14,431 bases of DNA, from positions 1 through 14,431 of the forward strand of contig JBBRLG010000120.1 of assembly GCA_038231495.1 (NCBI GenBank). Reading direction: 5' to 3'. A model generated the notes under the pieces. The model was not told the DNA's origin and searched no databases. It saw nothing but the letters and a program-made list of their open reading frames with translations. Shown piece after piece: positions 7,771 to 14,089 of this stretch (positions are counted from its first letter, which is position 1; each line of letters begins with the position of its first letter). The position numbers and the translations under genes are program-made. This stretch comes from JBBRLG01 sp038231495. Lineage in GTDB: Bacteria > Planctomycetota > Planctomycetia > Gemmatales > Gemmataceae.

Positions 7771-8582
7771 TCGACGCCTCCTTGCCGAACCGCGTGCGGC
7801 AGCAAGAGGCACACGACGAACAAGGCGAACGTCACGATGGTCCACAGCGCCACCTGACGGCCAGCAAGGTGCAGGCCGTAGCGGATGTAAAACATGACCG
7901 CGAACGCTACCAACAGGATCAGGGTGCTGAGGACGCGCGGGTCGGTCCAGCCGACGCGCGGGTCGGCGGTCTGATAAATGAGGACGGCCCCGATCAACAC
8001 GCCGATGGTCAACAGCGGAAAGGCGAACGTGATGGCCCGGCGGTTCATGGCCTCCAGCCGTTCGAGGCTGAGCAAACGAAAGCCGGCGGTGGGCAGCGTC
8101 TTGTTGCGGAGCCGGCGGGCCTGGAACAGGTACATGAGGCTGGCGAGGAAGGCAACGCAGACGCCGACCGCGGCGAAGAACAGCAAACCGCCGTGAATGC
8201 GGCCCCAGGCGTCGTCCATCGACAACAATTCCTCGATGCGAAAGCGCGGCGTGTTGTCGCCGAGGTCGAACGCGCGGCCCAGGCCGATGAGGCTGAGGAC
8301 GAGCGGCAGCACAAACACGCCCCAGGCGATGCGGACGTGGTGCAGGGAGCCGATCAGGTAGAAGACGGCCAAAATCCAGGCGAGAAAGAGGAGCAAGCCG
8401 TATTGCCAGGAGAGGGCCGGCTGCTTTTCCATGAGGAAGAGCGTTTGGGCGAGCAGGCCGGCGAAACCGAAGCCAAGGCTCACAGCGCGGACCGACCGGC
8501 GCGGCCAAAACTGGTGGAGCAATTCCAGTGCGAAGGCCACCGCGTAGCTGGCGGCGAAACAGAAGAATTTGATCGGCGGCAC
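7767..8582 (-). CDS. HemX/CcsA-family integral membrane protein (cytochrome c assembly type)
   Basis: About 271 residues with eight predicted membrane helices (roughly 4-23, 33-51, 59-78, 86-103, 130-153, 185-204, 217-235, 245-264). A Trp126/His130 pair and GWTDPRV (211-217) resemble the spacing of the tryptophan-rich and histidine regions of CcsA/HemX proteins, although the full WWD motif is not seen. Family knowledge: CcsA members handle haem for cytochrome c maturation; HemX lies next to hemA in many bacteria and influences glutamyl-tRNA reductase levels. Position between a precorrin-2 dehydrogenase and hemA favours a HemX-like role, but either is possible. The start is uncertain: GTG 8582 is chosen since it precedes the first helix and GGAG lies about 10 nt upstream; the open frame extends to 8807 over the preceding gene. 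Confidence 0.8.
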   Translation of the reverse strand: MPPIKFFCFAASYAVAFALELLHQFWPRRSVRAVSLGFGFAGLLAQTLFLMEKQPALSWQYGLLLFLAWILAVFYLIGSLHHVRIAWGVFVLPLVLSLIGLGRAFDLGDNTPRFRIEELLSMDDAWGRIHGGLLFFAAVGVCVAFLASLMYLFQARRLRNKTLPTAGFRLLSLERLEAMNRRAITFAFPLLTIGVLIGAVLIYQTADPRVGWTDPRVLSTLILLVAFAVMFYIRYGLHLAGRQVALWTIVTFALFVVCLLLPHAVRQGGVE

Positions 8583-8655
8583 CGAGGTCGTACTCCGACA
8601 GACGCACTCACGAGGGGCGTGGAGGCAGAAATCGTCGCGAATCCAGTGCTGCTCA

Positions 8656-9300
8656 TTATAGAGGATGCCGCGGCGGCAGGCTTGCCGCGTCGAGTTCGGC
8701 GAAATATGCCTGGCGAATTGCCGCAACGCCCTCGCGGCGCAGACGCTCCAACCACGCGGCCTGACTCCAGTTCTCGAACAGCGTCCGCCGTTGGTCCTCG
8801 GACGCAATCCGGGCGAGAACGTGCGGCCGCAATTCCGCGAGCAGCGCCACCCAATCGCCGAAAGTTTCGTCGAATTGTGCTTCCAGCTGGCGACGGACGG
8901 CTCGCGCCAAGGCGGGTGCCGCGCCGCCGGTGCTGATCGCGAGTACGAAATCGCCGCGCCTTACGACCGCGGGCACGACGAAATCGCCGGTCTCCGGATC
9001 GGTCGCGGCGTTGACCCAGACGCCGCGCGCCTGGGCGTCGGCCACGACTTGTGCGTTTACGACGATCGTTGCGGCGGCGAAGACGAGGCACGCGCCGTCC
9101 AGATGCGCGGCGTGGTAGGGGGCGGTGTGCCAATCGATGTCGGGATGGTTGTCGTCGGCGGGACGTGGTTCGAGACAGACCAGTCGGACTCGCGCGCCGG
9201 CCGCGAGGGCGTATGCCGCCTTGCGGCGACCGACGGGACCGCCGCCGATGACGACGACGAGGCGACTGCGCAAGTTAAGGAGGATGGGGAACATCTCCAT
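8656..9300 (-). CDS. Precorrin-2 dehydrogenase / sirohydrochlorin ferrochelatase-type protein (CysG N-terminal, SirC/Met8p-like)
   Basis: A 214-residue NAD-dependent protein that in this family oxidises precorrin-2 to sirohydrochlorin, with or without ferrochelatase activity, for sirohaem synthesis. The Rossmann motif GGGPVG is at 19-24; NAATDPETGDFVVPA (97-111) and AISTGGAAPALAR (121-133) are the family signatures. The methyltransferase half of CysG is absent, as in SirC and Met8p. In known members an Asp commonly follows the Asn by three residues; here that place is Thr100 and the Asp is Asp101, so the key residue may have moved by one. ATG 9300 has AGGTT six bases upstream; a second ATG at 9294 is also possible. 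It is first in the sirohaem/haem operon; the gap to the next gene is 73 nt. Confidence 0.88.
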   Translation of the reverse strand: MEMFPILLNLRSRLVVVIGGGPVGRRKAAYALAAGARVRLVCLEPRPADDNHPDIDWHTAPYHAAHLDGACLVFAAATIVVNAQVVADAQARGVWVNAATDPETGDFVVPAVVRRGDFVLAISTGGAAPALARAVRRQLEAQFDETFGDWVALLAELRPHVLARIASEDQRRTLFENWSQAAWLERLRREGVAAIRQAYFAELDAASLPPRHPL

Positions 9301-9371
9301 GAGCTTAACCTGAAGTTCTGTCTCGTTATCCAATCCTTCAAGTGCAGTCTGAACAGATCGGGCGATTGTCG

Positions 9372-9401
9372 TTGTTTTGTTCAAGGTGTGCGGGGTATAC
9401 T
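9372..9401 (+). promoter_or_regulatory. Candidate sigma70-type promoter for the DNA methyltransferase
   Basis: TTGTTT (9372-9377) and TATACT (9396-9401) are separated by 18 bp, giving a start near 9408 and a leader of about 110 nt to the ATG at 9519. The -10 box lies in the palindrome GTATAC, and a weaker minus-strand TTGACC/TATACC pair (20-bp spacing) overlaps, so divergent transcription of the tetrapyrrole operon may start close by. Confidence 0.45.
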
Positions 9402-9518
9402 TGTACAGATGTCGGGAAAGGTCAAGTGCTTTCCAGCAAAATGTCGATAAAGAATGAGTTGTCGTACGTCCGGCACTGGCAAGATGCCGCCCGCACTTTT
9501 TCAGCCAGGGAACAGAGC

Positions 9519-10424
9519 ATGGCGAAGGCTCCCTTTCATTTGGACGACCCTGAAACGGCTGTCTGGGTAGGGGACTGCCGTGAAGTGCTCCAGAGTCTCC
9601 CAGCAAAGAGCGTTGACCTCGTTTTCGCTGATCCCCCCTTTAACTGGGACGTGGCCTACGGCGAATGGGACGATGCCAGGCCGCGGGAAGAGTACATCGC
9701 CTTCACCCAACAGTGGTTGGACGCTTGCCTTGGTGTGCTGAACGATCACGGCTCACTTTGGGTCAACATTCCGGATGATACGGCGGCGGAAATCGTCGTC
9801 TACCTCAAGCAGCGCGGAATGGTAATGATCAACTGGTGTATTTGGCACTTCCGCTTTGGTCAGCATCGTACCGGCAACTTTATCGTTTCCAAGGTACATG
9901 CCCTGTATTTTGCGCGGAGTCGCGACAGTCGAACTTGGAACGCCCAAGCGGTGTTGGAACCGTCCGACCGGGCGGCTGTTTACGACGATCCCAGGACTAA
10001 GGAGACGCGACAGCCGGGGATGCGGGTGCCGCTTGACGTGTGGTACGGTCCCTACTGGGGCCGAATCCAGGGCAATAACAAGGAGCGGCGAAAGAATCAC
10101 CAGAACCAGATTCCCGAAGTGTACCTGGAACGGGTTATTCGTGCCTGTTCGGACGAGGGCCATCTCGTCCTCGATCCGTTCCTCGGCAGCGGGACGACTT
10201 GCACCTTAGCGCGGGCGTTGCGGCGACGCTCGATCGGGATCGAATTCAGTGCTTCAAATGCGCAATCGGCCTTTGATCGGATCAAGACCGGACCGGTTCG
10301 TCTGCCGCCTTCACACCCCGAGTCCAACTCGTTCGTGAGTCGCCGAAAACCAACTCCGTCCAACGGGCCGGTCTTGTTTGGCGGCCCTGAACCGCCTCCT
10401 CTAGGAAAAGAGCCTTCACCCTGA
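9519..10424 (+). CDS. Site-specific DNA methyltransferase, beta class (N6-adenine or N4-cytosine)
   Basis: A 301-residue AdoMet-dependent methyltransferase. The catalytic motif IV DPPF (38-41) comes before the AdoMet motif I region DPFLGSGTT (219-227), the circular order of beta-class enzymes that modify the exocyclic amino group of adenine or cytosine. Between them are the central target-recognition residues with IWHFRFGQHRTGNF (108-121). The last 40 residues (from about 261) are Pro/Ser-rich and outside the fold. The ATG at 9519 is favoured by AGGG eight bases upstream; an in-frame ATG at 9441 would add 26 residues but has no good Shine-Dalgarno. The G+C content is visibly lower than in the flanking biosynthetic genes (48% for 9841-9900 against 70% for 5761-5820), suggesting transfer. 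It converges on a GIY-YIG protein gene, a possible nuclease partner. The recognition sequence cannot be told. Confidence 0.9.
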   Translation: MAKAPFHLDDPETAVWVGDCREVLQSLPAKSVDLVFADPPFNWDVAYGEWDDARPREEYIAFTQQWLDACLGVLNDHGSLWVNIPDDTAAEIVVYLKQRGMVMINWCIWHFRFGQHRTGNFIVSKVHALYFARSRDSRTWNAQAVLEPSDRAAVYDDPRTKETRQPGMRVPLDVWYGPYWGRIQGNNKERRKNHQNQIPEVYLERVIRACSDEGHLVLDPFLGSGTTCTLARALRRRSIGIEFSASNAQSAFDRIKTGPVRLPPSHPESNSFVSRRKPTPSNGPVLFGGPEPPPLGKEPSP

Positions 10425-10442
10425 CCGACCTCACGTCGGTCA
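10422..10442. terminator. Hairpin at the methyltransferase stop codon
   Basis: TGACCGAC and GTCGGTCA form a perfect 8-bp stem with a 5-nt loop. The first three bases are the TGA stop of the methyltransferase. It lies at the 5' side of the 98-nt gap between two convergent genes, so it may stop transcription. No U-run follows, so this is a weak call. Confidence 0.45.
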
Positions 10443-10522
10443 CTCAACCTGGTACTTTCAGGCGGTACTTCAGCCGCTTCAATCCGCCGGATGGAGGAAA
10501 CCATTAGCGGCCCCTTGGCGGA

Positions 10523-11440
10523 TCAAGCTGCTCGGGGGACGTTGAAGATCGGTTTCTGGTCTTTGACCACCTTTCTCTCTACTTCCAGAAGCAGCTTCTT
10601 CGGCTTCGACGGCAGAACCGCGAAGGAGACCAGGAAGTCGTCCGGATTAGGCTTCCAAAGCTTGCCCGTAACGGCTCCCAAGGCTTGAGGGTCGCGATGA
10701 AGTTCGATGCCGTGCCTCAGATCGGCGGTTGAACGGGCGTAGAGCGGCCGATTCCTTTCGGACAGCAGATAGACGCCGCTTGCGGACGGCACTCCTTCCA
10801 GCGAGTCCTTGACCAGCCGGAAATGTTCCGTAAAATCGGGCGCTGTGCTCGCAAGCGTCCCGGCCTTACGGATGGTAAGGATGGCCCAACGATACTGGAG
10901 GGACGTGTAACCAGGGGCCAGTTTCCGGGCGACGGCATCGAACCGGGATGCGAGGCACGGCTCACAAAGCATGTCGTCGATGGTCGCCCCGGTCTGATAT
11001 TTCAGTTCCGTCGCAGCGAATTCGCTCGCGAACGCGTAATTCTCATAGTCGAAGTGCGTTTTCACGGACTTTAGACCGGGCAAGTAGTTGTTCTTCCGGG
11101 CGTACATGAGCATTTTGTTCATTGCGTAGGCGCTGGCCTCAATCCCGAACTGTAGACAGGTAGCCAGGAAACCGGCGTTCCGTTCCGGGTCCGCGATGTA
11201 GAGATCGGGCGAGCCACAGTCCCCGCGACGGTCTCTCAAGGCGCGAAATGCCCTGACAACCGCTTCCACGTCAACGGTCTCGTGACCATGCACTTCGGTC
11301 GGTGCCTCGGTGACGGTCAGGAGATCAAGGTACTTCTGAGCACCTCCCAAAGACCCGATCTGCCCGTGTCCAAACTTGGACCGACCGACGATCTCGGAGT
11401 TGAGGAGCGAACTGATGGCGAAGTGGTTAAGCTCAGTCAT
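10523..11440 (-). CDS. Protein with unrecognised N-terminal domain and C-terminal GIY-YIG nuclease-like domain
   Basis: A 305-residue protein. The C-terminus fits the GIY-YIG nuclease pattern: GVY (222-224), YAR in place of YIG (234-236), Arg242, His248, and E288 followed by KDQKPIFN, in which the 12-residue distance from Glu288 to Asn300 equals that of the UvrC GIY-YIG domain. The catalytic Arg and metal-binding Glu are therefore kept although the second signature triplet is changed. Residues 1-215 are not recognised; they are soluble, with a Tyr/Lys/Asn-rich helical part (105-150) and two cysteines at 159-162 (CEPC). The ATG at 11440 has a weak GGGTGG five bases upstream and lies 11 nt after the TAA of the frame-restored small gene, so coupled translation is likely. 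It faces a DNA methyltransferase, so a restriction endonuclease role is possible but unproven. It could also be a degenerate binding module. Confidence 0.7.
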   Translation of the reverse strand: MTELNHFAISSLLNSEIVGRSKFGHGQIGSLGGAQKYLDLLTVTEAPTEVHGHETVDVEAVVRAFRALRDRRGDCGSPDLYIADPERNAGFLATCLQFGIEASAYAMNKMLMYARKNNYLPGLKSVKTHFDYENYAFASEFAATELKYQTGATIDDMLCEPCLASRFDAVARKLAPGYTSLQYRWAILTIRKAGTLASTAPDFTEHFRLVKDSLEGVPSASGVYLLSERNRPLYARSTADLRHGIELHRDPQALGAVTGKLWKPNPDDFLVSFAVLPSKPKKLLLEVERKVVKDQKPIFNVPRAA

Positions 11441-11451
11441 TTGGCCACCCG

Positions 11452-11849
11452 TTAGGCGAGCGTGAACTTCCGAATGCGGTGGAACACGTCGCCAATCGCG
11501 ACAGCGATCTGACCTTGGTCTGTTTCCTTCCCCATCCGGTGGAGGAAGAAGCCTTGATTACATCCTCGTTGTTGGCGTGGATTCCTCGGGCGTAGGAATG
11601 GACGAGAACAATCTCCTCCGTGATAATTGTCTGGCTGTCCTCGTTGAGCCACTTCCCTTTGGCGGGCGGCATGATGGTCGCCCCGCCAAAGAGTTCGCTC
11701 AACATATCCCCCGCGGCGTTTGCCCATACGTCCTGGTCTATCAGGTCCATTCCGTCCTTGTCCTTGCTCGGAATAAAAAGGACAAAGAGGACATCGTTTG
11801 TTGACTCCTCCGAGCCGAGAATTTGTGCGTGAGGGATAGGATTCGGCAC
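11452..11849 (-). pseudogene. Small conserved-looking protein gene with an apparent -1 frameshift
   Basis: Reading starts at GTG 11849, six bases after a strong GGAGG (11856-11860). The first 98 codons, to about 11554, look like real protein: an FVLFIPSKD strand, a DVWANAAGDMLSELFGG helix, MPPAKGKW, then EEIVLVHSYARG. From there the same frame turns into Ser/Arg-rich nonsense ending at 11433, inside the next gene, while the neighbouring frame gives GFFLHRMGKETDQGQIAVAI and ends at TAA 11452-11454. One added G in the GG at 11552-11553 would join them into a 132-residue protein ending 11 nt before the GIY-YIG gene. I do not recognise the family. The lesion may be a real mutation, a sequencing error or, less likely, programmed frameshifting, as no slippery heptamer is seen. 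Confidence 0.6.
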
Positions 11850-11891
11850 CGGCAGCCTCCGTTCTACGCCCCCAATTGAAAGCTGCCGACC

Positions 11892-11905
11892 CGGTTGGAC
11901 AACCG
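11892..11905. promoter_or_regulatory. Short palindrome in the leader of the small gene/GIY-YIG operon
   Basis: CGGTT-GGAC-AACCG is a perfect 5-bp inverted repeat with a 4-nt spacer, lying between the candidate -10 box and the Shine-Dalgarno. It could be an operator or an RNA hairpin in the leader. Confidence 0.25.
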
Positions 11906-11917
11906 AGATAGAAGTTT

Positions 11918-11945
11918 ATTCTACCCCCGAGTGGTTAGAACGCAA
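11918..11945 (-). promoter_or_regulatory. Candidate promoter for the small gene/GIY-YIG operon
   Basis: On the minus strand TTGCGT (11945-11940) and TAGAAT (11923-11918) are 16 bp apart; the -10 box has five of six consensus bases. This would start RNA near 11911, about 60 nt before the GTG at 11849. Confidence 0.35.
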
Positions 11946-12229
11946 GGTCGGCAGTTGGGCCGCTGGCGTCGGCGGAAGTCTTTGTTCGTCGGGTCGGCAG
12001 CGCACTGAACGTCGCATGCCTCGAAACGGTTTCGCGGGTCAGACCGGGTAATTCCTCAATTCGGCTCCGGCCCGAATCGCTGCCGCCCGTGCCAAGAACG
12101 ACCGCCCGCGCCGGTTTTGCCGGCAAAAGCATCGGCGGCGCTGGCACGGCAGGCGTTCGCAACCTACATTTGAGTTGCGGCAGCAATACCCCTTGCCACT
12201 ACGGGCGGCCGGTCACGAGGCGTTGTGCA
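11946..12229. other. Gene-free region upstream of the Ser/Thr kinase, with a structured palindromic segment
   Basis: Together with 11850-11945 this makes a stretch of 380 nt without a supported gene. A minus-strand frame of 83 codons (11935-12186) has no protein-like features or Shine-Dalgarno. At 12115-12128 lies the perfect palindrome TTTTGCCGGCAAAA, nested inside CCGCC/GGCGG (12102-12106 / 12134-12138) and CCGTGCCA/TGGCACGG (12087-12094 / 12142-12149). It may be an operator or folded leader for the kinase gene 80-140 nt downstream. Confidence 0.4.
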
Positions 12230-13588
12230 ATGCTGGGCCAAGTCCTTCTCGGAAAATATAAGGTCACCCGCCTGCTGGACGAAGGCGGCATGAGCAAAAT
12301 TTACCTCGCCCGCCAGACGATCCCCAATCGCGAGGTGGCCGTCAAGGTGCTCAAGGAGCCGATGCGCGCCAACCACAAGGCTCTTCAGCACTTTCGCCGG
12401 GAAATCCATATCATGTCGCGGTTTCAGCACCCCGGTGCCGTCGCTTATTACGACGCCGCCCCCAGCGATGCCGCCGGCCCCGTACTCGTCATGGAATACC
12501 TGCGCGGCACCGACCTGGGTCTGCTGCTCTACCGGCACGGCAAGTTACCACCCGACCGCGTCGGCCGTTTGCTGGCGCAGCTGTGCGAAGTCCTCCAAGC
12601 CGCCCACGACCAGGGCGTCGTCCACCGCGACGTGAAGCCCGGCAACCTGATGGTGCTGTACCCCGGCACGCCCCAGGAAACCCTCAAGTTGATGGACTTC
12701 GGCCTGGCGAAGATGGCGTCGCTTTTGTACATCGCCCCCGACGAACTGGTCCATCCGGACGCCCCGGTCGCCTCGGGCACGCCGGAATACATCTCGCCCG
12801 AACAGGTGCGCGGCAACGACCTCGACGGCCGGGCCGACCTCTACAGTGTCGGCGTCGTCCTGTACGAACTGCTGACCGGCAAGCGCCCGTTCCCGGCCAC
12901 GTCGCCATCGGAACTGCTGCGCAACCACCTGGAAGACGAGCCACCTCACTTCGTCGAATTGGGGATGAGCGACCAAATCCCGGCGGCGATCGAAGACGTG
13001 GTACGCAGCTGCCTGGCCAAGTCGCCTGATGACCGGCCGCAAAACGCGGAAGAACTGGCCCTGCGCTACGAACAGGCACTCGGCAAGCGGATCATGCCCG
13101 TCCGCAGCGCTGCCGCCCAGCCCGCGGTCAACCCGCTCGGTCCCGGCACCAACGCGCTCAAGGCGCGGGCCACTGCGCCGCCGGTGCAGCGCCTGACCAA
13201 CCGCGGTACGGTGCAGCACAGCGTCGAGGCGGTGATGCCCGAGGCGATGGCGATGATCAAGCTGAAGGGCTTCATTCACGACCTGGGCGGCGAGGTGATC
13301 GAGAGCATACCCGGCATGATCCGTGTCCGCCTGGCCAACCCCCAGGCCGAGAAAAAGAAACGCGGGCTGTTCGGCTGGCTGGACCGGGGCGGCGGCAAAT
13401 CGGGCTTACTGGAAACGGCTGCCACCCCGGTGCTGGAACTGCGCATGGAACGCCACGACCCGAACCTGCCAAACAACCTTACCATCACGCTTTTGATCTG
13501 CCCCGGCCGCGGGCTGTTGACGAGCGAATGGCACGCCGGCTGTCAAAAGATTGGGATGGACCTCAAGGCTTACTTGATGGGCCGGTAG
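12230..13588 (+). CDS. Serine/threonine protein kinase (PknB/Hanks type) with C-terminal extension, no membrane segment
   Basis: A 452-residue kinase. Residues 10-285 form the Hanks-type domain: a glycine loop EGGMSKIY (18-25), Lys39 in VAVK, Glu58, catalytic HRDVKPGN (132-139), DFG (156-158), and GTPEYISPEQ (183-192) before the DLYSVGVVLYELLTG helix. All active-site residues are present, so it should be active and phosphorylate Ser/Thr targets. Unlike PknB there is no transmembrane helix or PASTA domain. A Pro/Ala-rich linker (290-330) leads to a compact region (about 337-452) with strands such as MIRVRLA and NLTITLLIC and two cysteines (424, 438), which I do not recognise. The ATG at 12230 has GAGG nine bases upstream; the frame is open from 12089, but the extra N-terminal part has no kinase character. 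It stands alone, followed by a large palindrome. Confidence 0.92.
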   Translation: MLGQVLLGKYKVTRLLDEGGMSKIYLARQTIPNREVAVKVLKEPMRANHKALQHFRREIHIMSRFQHPGAVAYYDAAPSDAAGPVLVMEYLRGTDLGLLLYRHGKLPPDRVGRLLAQLCEVLQAAHDQGVVHRDVKPGNLMVLYPGTPQETLKLMDFGLAKMASLLYIAPDELVHPDAPVASGTPEYISPEQVRGNDLDGRADLYSVGVVLYELLTGKRPFPATSPSELLRNHLEDEPPHFVELGMSDQIPAAIEDVVRSCLAKSPDDRPQNAEELALRYEQALGKRIMPVRSAAAQPAVNPLGPGTNALKARATAPPVQRLTNRGTVQHSVEAVMPEAMAMIKLKGFIHDLGGEVIESIPGMIRVRLANPQAEKKKRGLFGWLDRGGGKSGLLETAATPVLELRMERHDPNLPNNLTITLLICPGRGLLTSEWHAGCQKIGMDLKAYLMGR

Positions 13589-13599
13589 CCTTTCGGAAT

Positions 13600-13690
13600 G
13601 GCGAGCGGCGGACGAAAGTCCGCCGTGTTTGTGCTGAGGTCGCGCTGAGGTCTCGTGGCAGTCCCGGCGGACTTTCGTCCGCCGCTCGCC
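13600..13690. repeat. Perfect 26-bp inverted repeat with self-complementary arms; possible bidirectional terminator or REP-like element
   Basis: 13600-13625 and 13665-13690 are perfect reverse complements with a 39-nt spacer. Each arm is itself a hairpin: CGGCGGAC-GAAA-GTCCGCCG in the left (8-bp stem, GNRA-type tetraloop in RNA) and the same with TTTC in the right. The spacer has two direct copies of GCTGAGGTC. The element fills the space between the convergent kinase (stop 13588) and lipoprotein (stop 13696) genes, so it may terminate both. Its design suggests a mobile or repeated palindrome family. Confidence 0.75.
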
Positions 13691-13695
13691 TTTGC

Positions 13696-13980
13696 TTAAC
13701 GAAACGGCGCTGCCGCCGAATGCACGGCCAACCCGGTGATCACGACAATGCCGCCCAGCGCGAGCAGTGCGGCACAGGTACACACGATCCCCGGGTGCTC
13801 GTCCAGCCATTGCCACACGGTGACGGGTCCGACGGGCCGCGACTCACTGCCGGGCGAATCCCAGAAATTAACGCGGTTGACCCCCGGCGTGTCGCGGAAG
13901 CCCAGGACCGGACCGGGAGCCTCGCAACCCGGCAGCACGACGGCCAGCGCGAGTAACAAACACATCGACAACCGGCCCAT
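13696..13980 (-). CDS. Small predicted lipoprotein with a C-terminal membrane segment
   Basis: A 94-residue protein. The N-terminus MGRLSMCLLLALAVVLPGC is a lipoprotein signal peptide with lipobox LPGC, so Cys19 would be lipidated after cleavage. The mature part is short and Pro/Gly-rich (19-60) and ends in a hydrophobic stretch of about 22 residues (64-86), a probable membrane anchor; the closing HSAAAPFR would lie on the other side. No enzyme motif is seen and I do not recognise a family. The ATG at 13980 is preferred over the GTG two codons upstream, with the G-rich GGGGGTG just before it. A TTGACA-type promoter lies at 14031-14059. The gene converges on the kinase gene with a large palindrome between. 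Confidence 0.65.
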   Translation of the reverse strand: MGRLSMCLLLALAVVLPGCEAPGPVLGFRDTPGVNRVNFWDSPGSESRPVGPVTVWQWLDEHPGIVCTCAALLALGGIVVITGLAVHSAAAPFR

Positions 13981-14030
13981 GCACACCCCCGGAGCCGTAG
14001 CGGACCCTAATTATTGGCAAGGAGCGGAAC

Positions 14031-14059
14031 TCTTTAGATCGCCGGGCACGAAATGTCAA
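14031..14059 (-). promoter_or_regulatory. Candidate sigma70-type promoter of the lipoprotein gene
   Basis: On the minus strand a consensus -35 box TTGACA (14059-14054) is 17 bp from TAAAGA (14036-14031), a modest -10. RNA would start near 14024, about 44 nt before the ATG at 13980. The inverted repeat GATCGC/GCGATC (14037-14042 / 14060-14065) brackets the -35 box and spacer and may be an operator. Confidence 0.45.
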
Positions 14060-14089
14060 GCGATCTCCCGTTCGGACATGCCCCGGGGG

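Noticed and set aside
7771..8607. Open extension of the hemA frame giving a 708-residue protein
   Set aside because: The extension is Arg/Pro-rich with no domain and covers the membrane-protein gene in another frame; the hemA start at 7770 has a strong Shine-Dalgarno and the correct N-terminus.
11935..12186. Minus-strand frame of 83 codons upstream of the kinase
   Set aside because: No Shine-Dalgarno, low-complexity composition, and it overlaps the palindromic leader region.
12545..13279. Minus-strand frame of 244 codons inside the kinase gene
   Set aside because: It is antisense to the kinase domain with all catalytic motifs; no protein signature.
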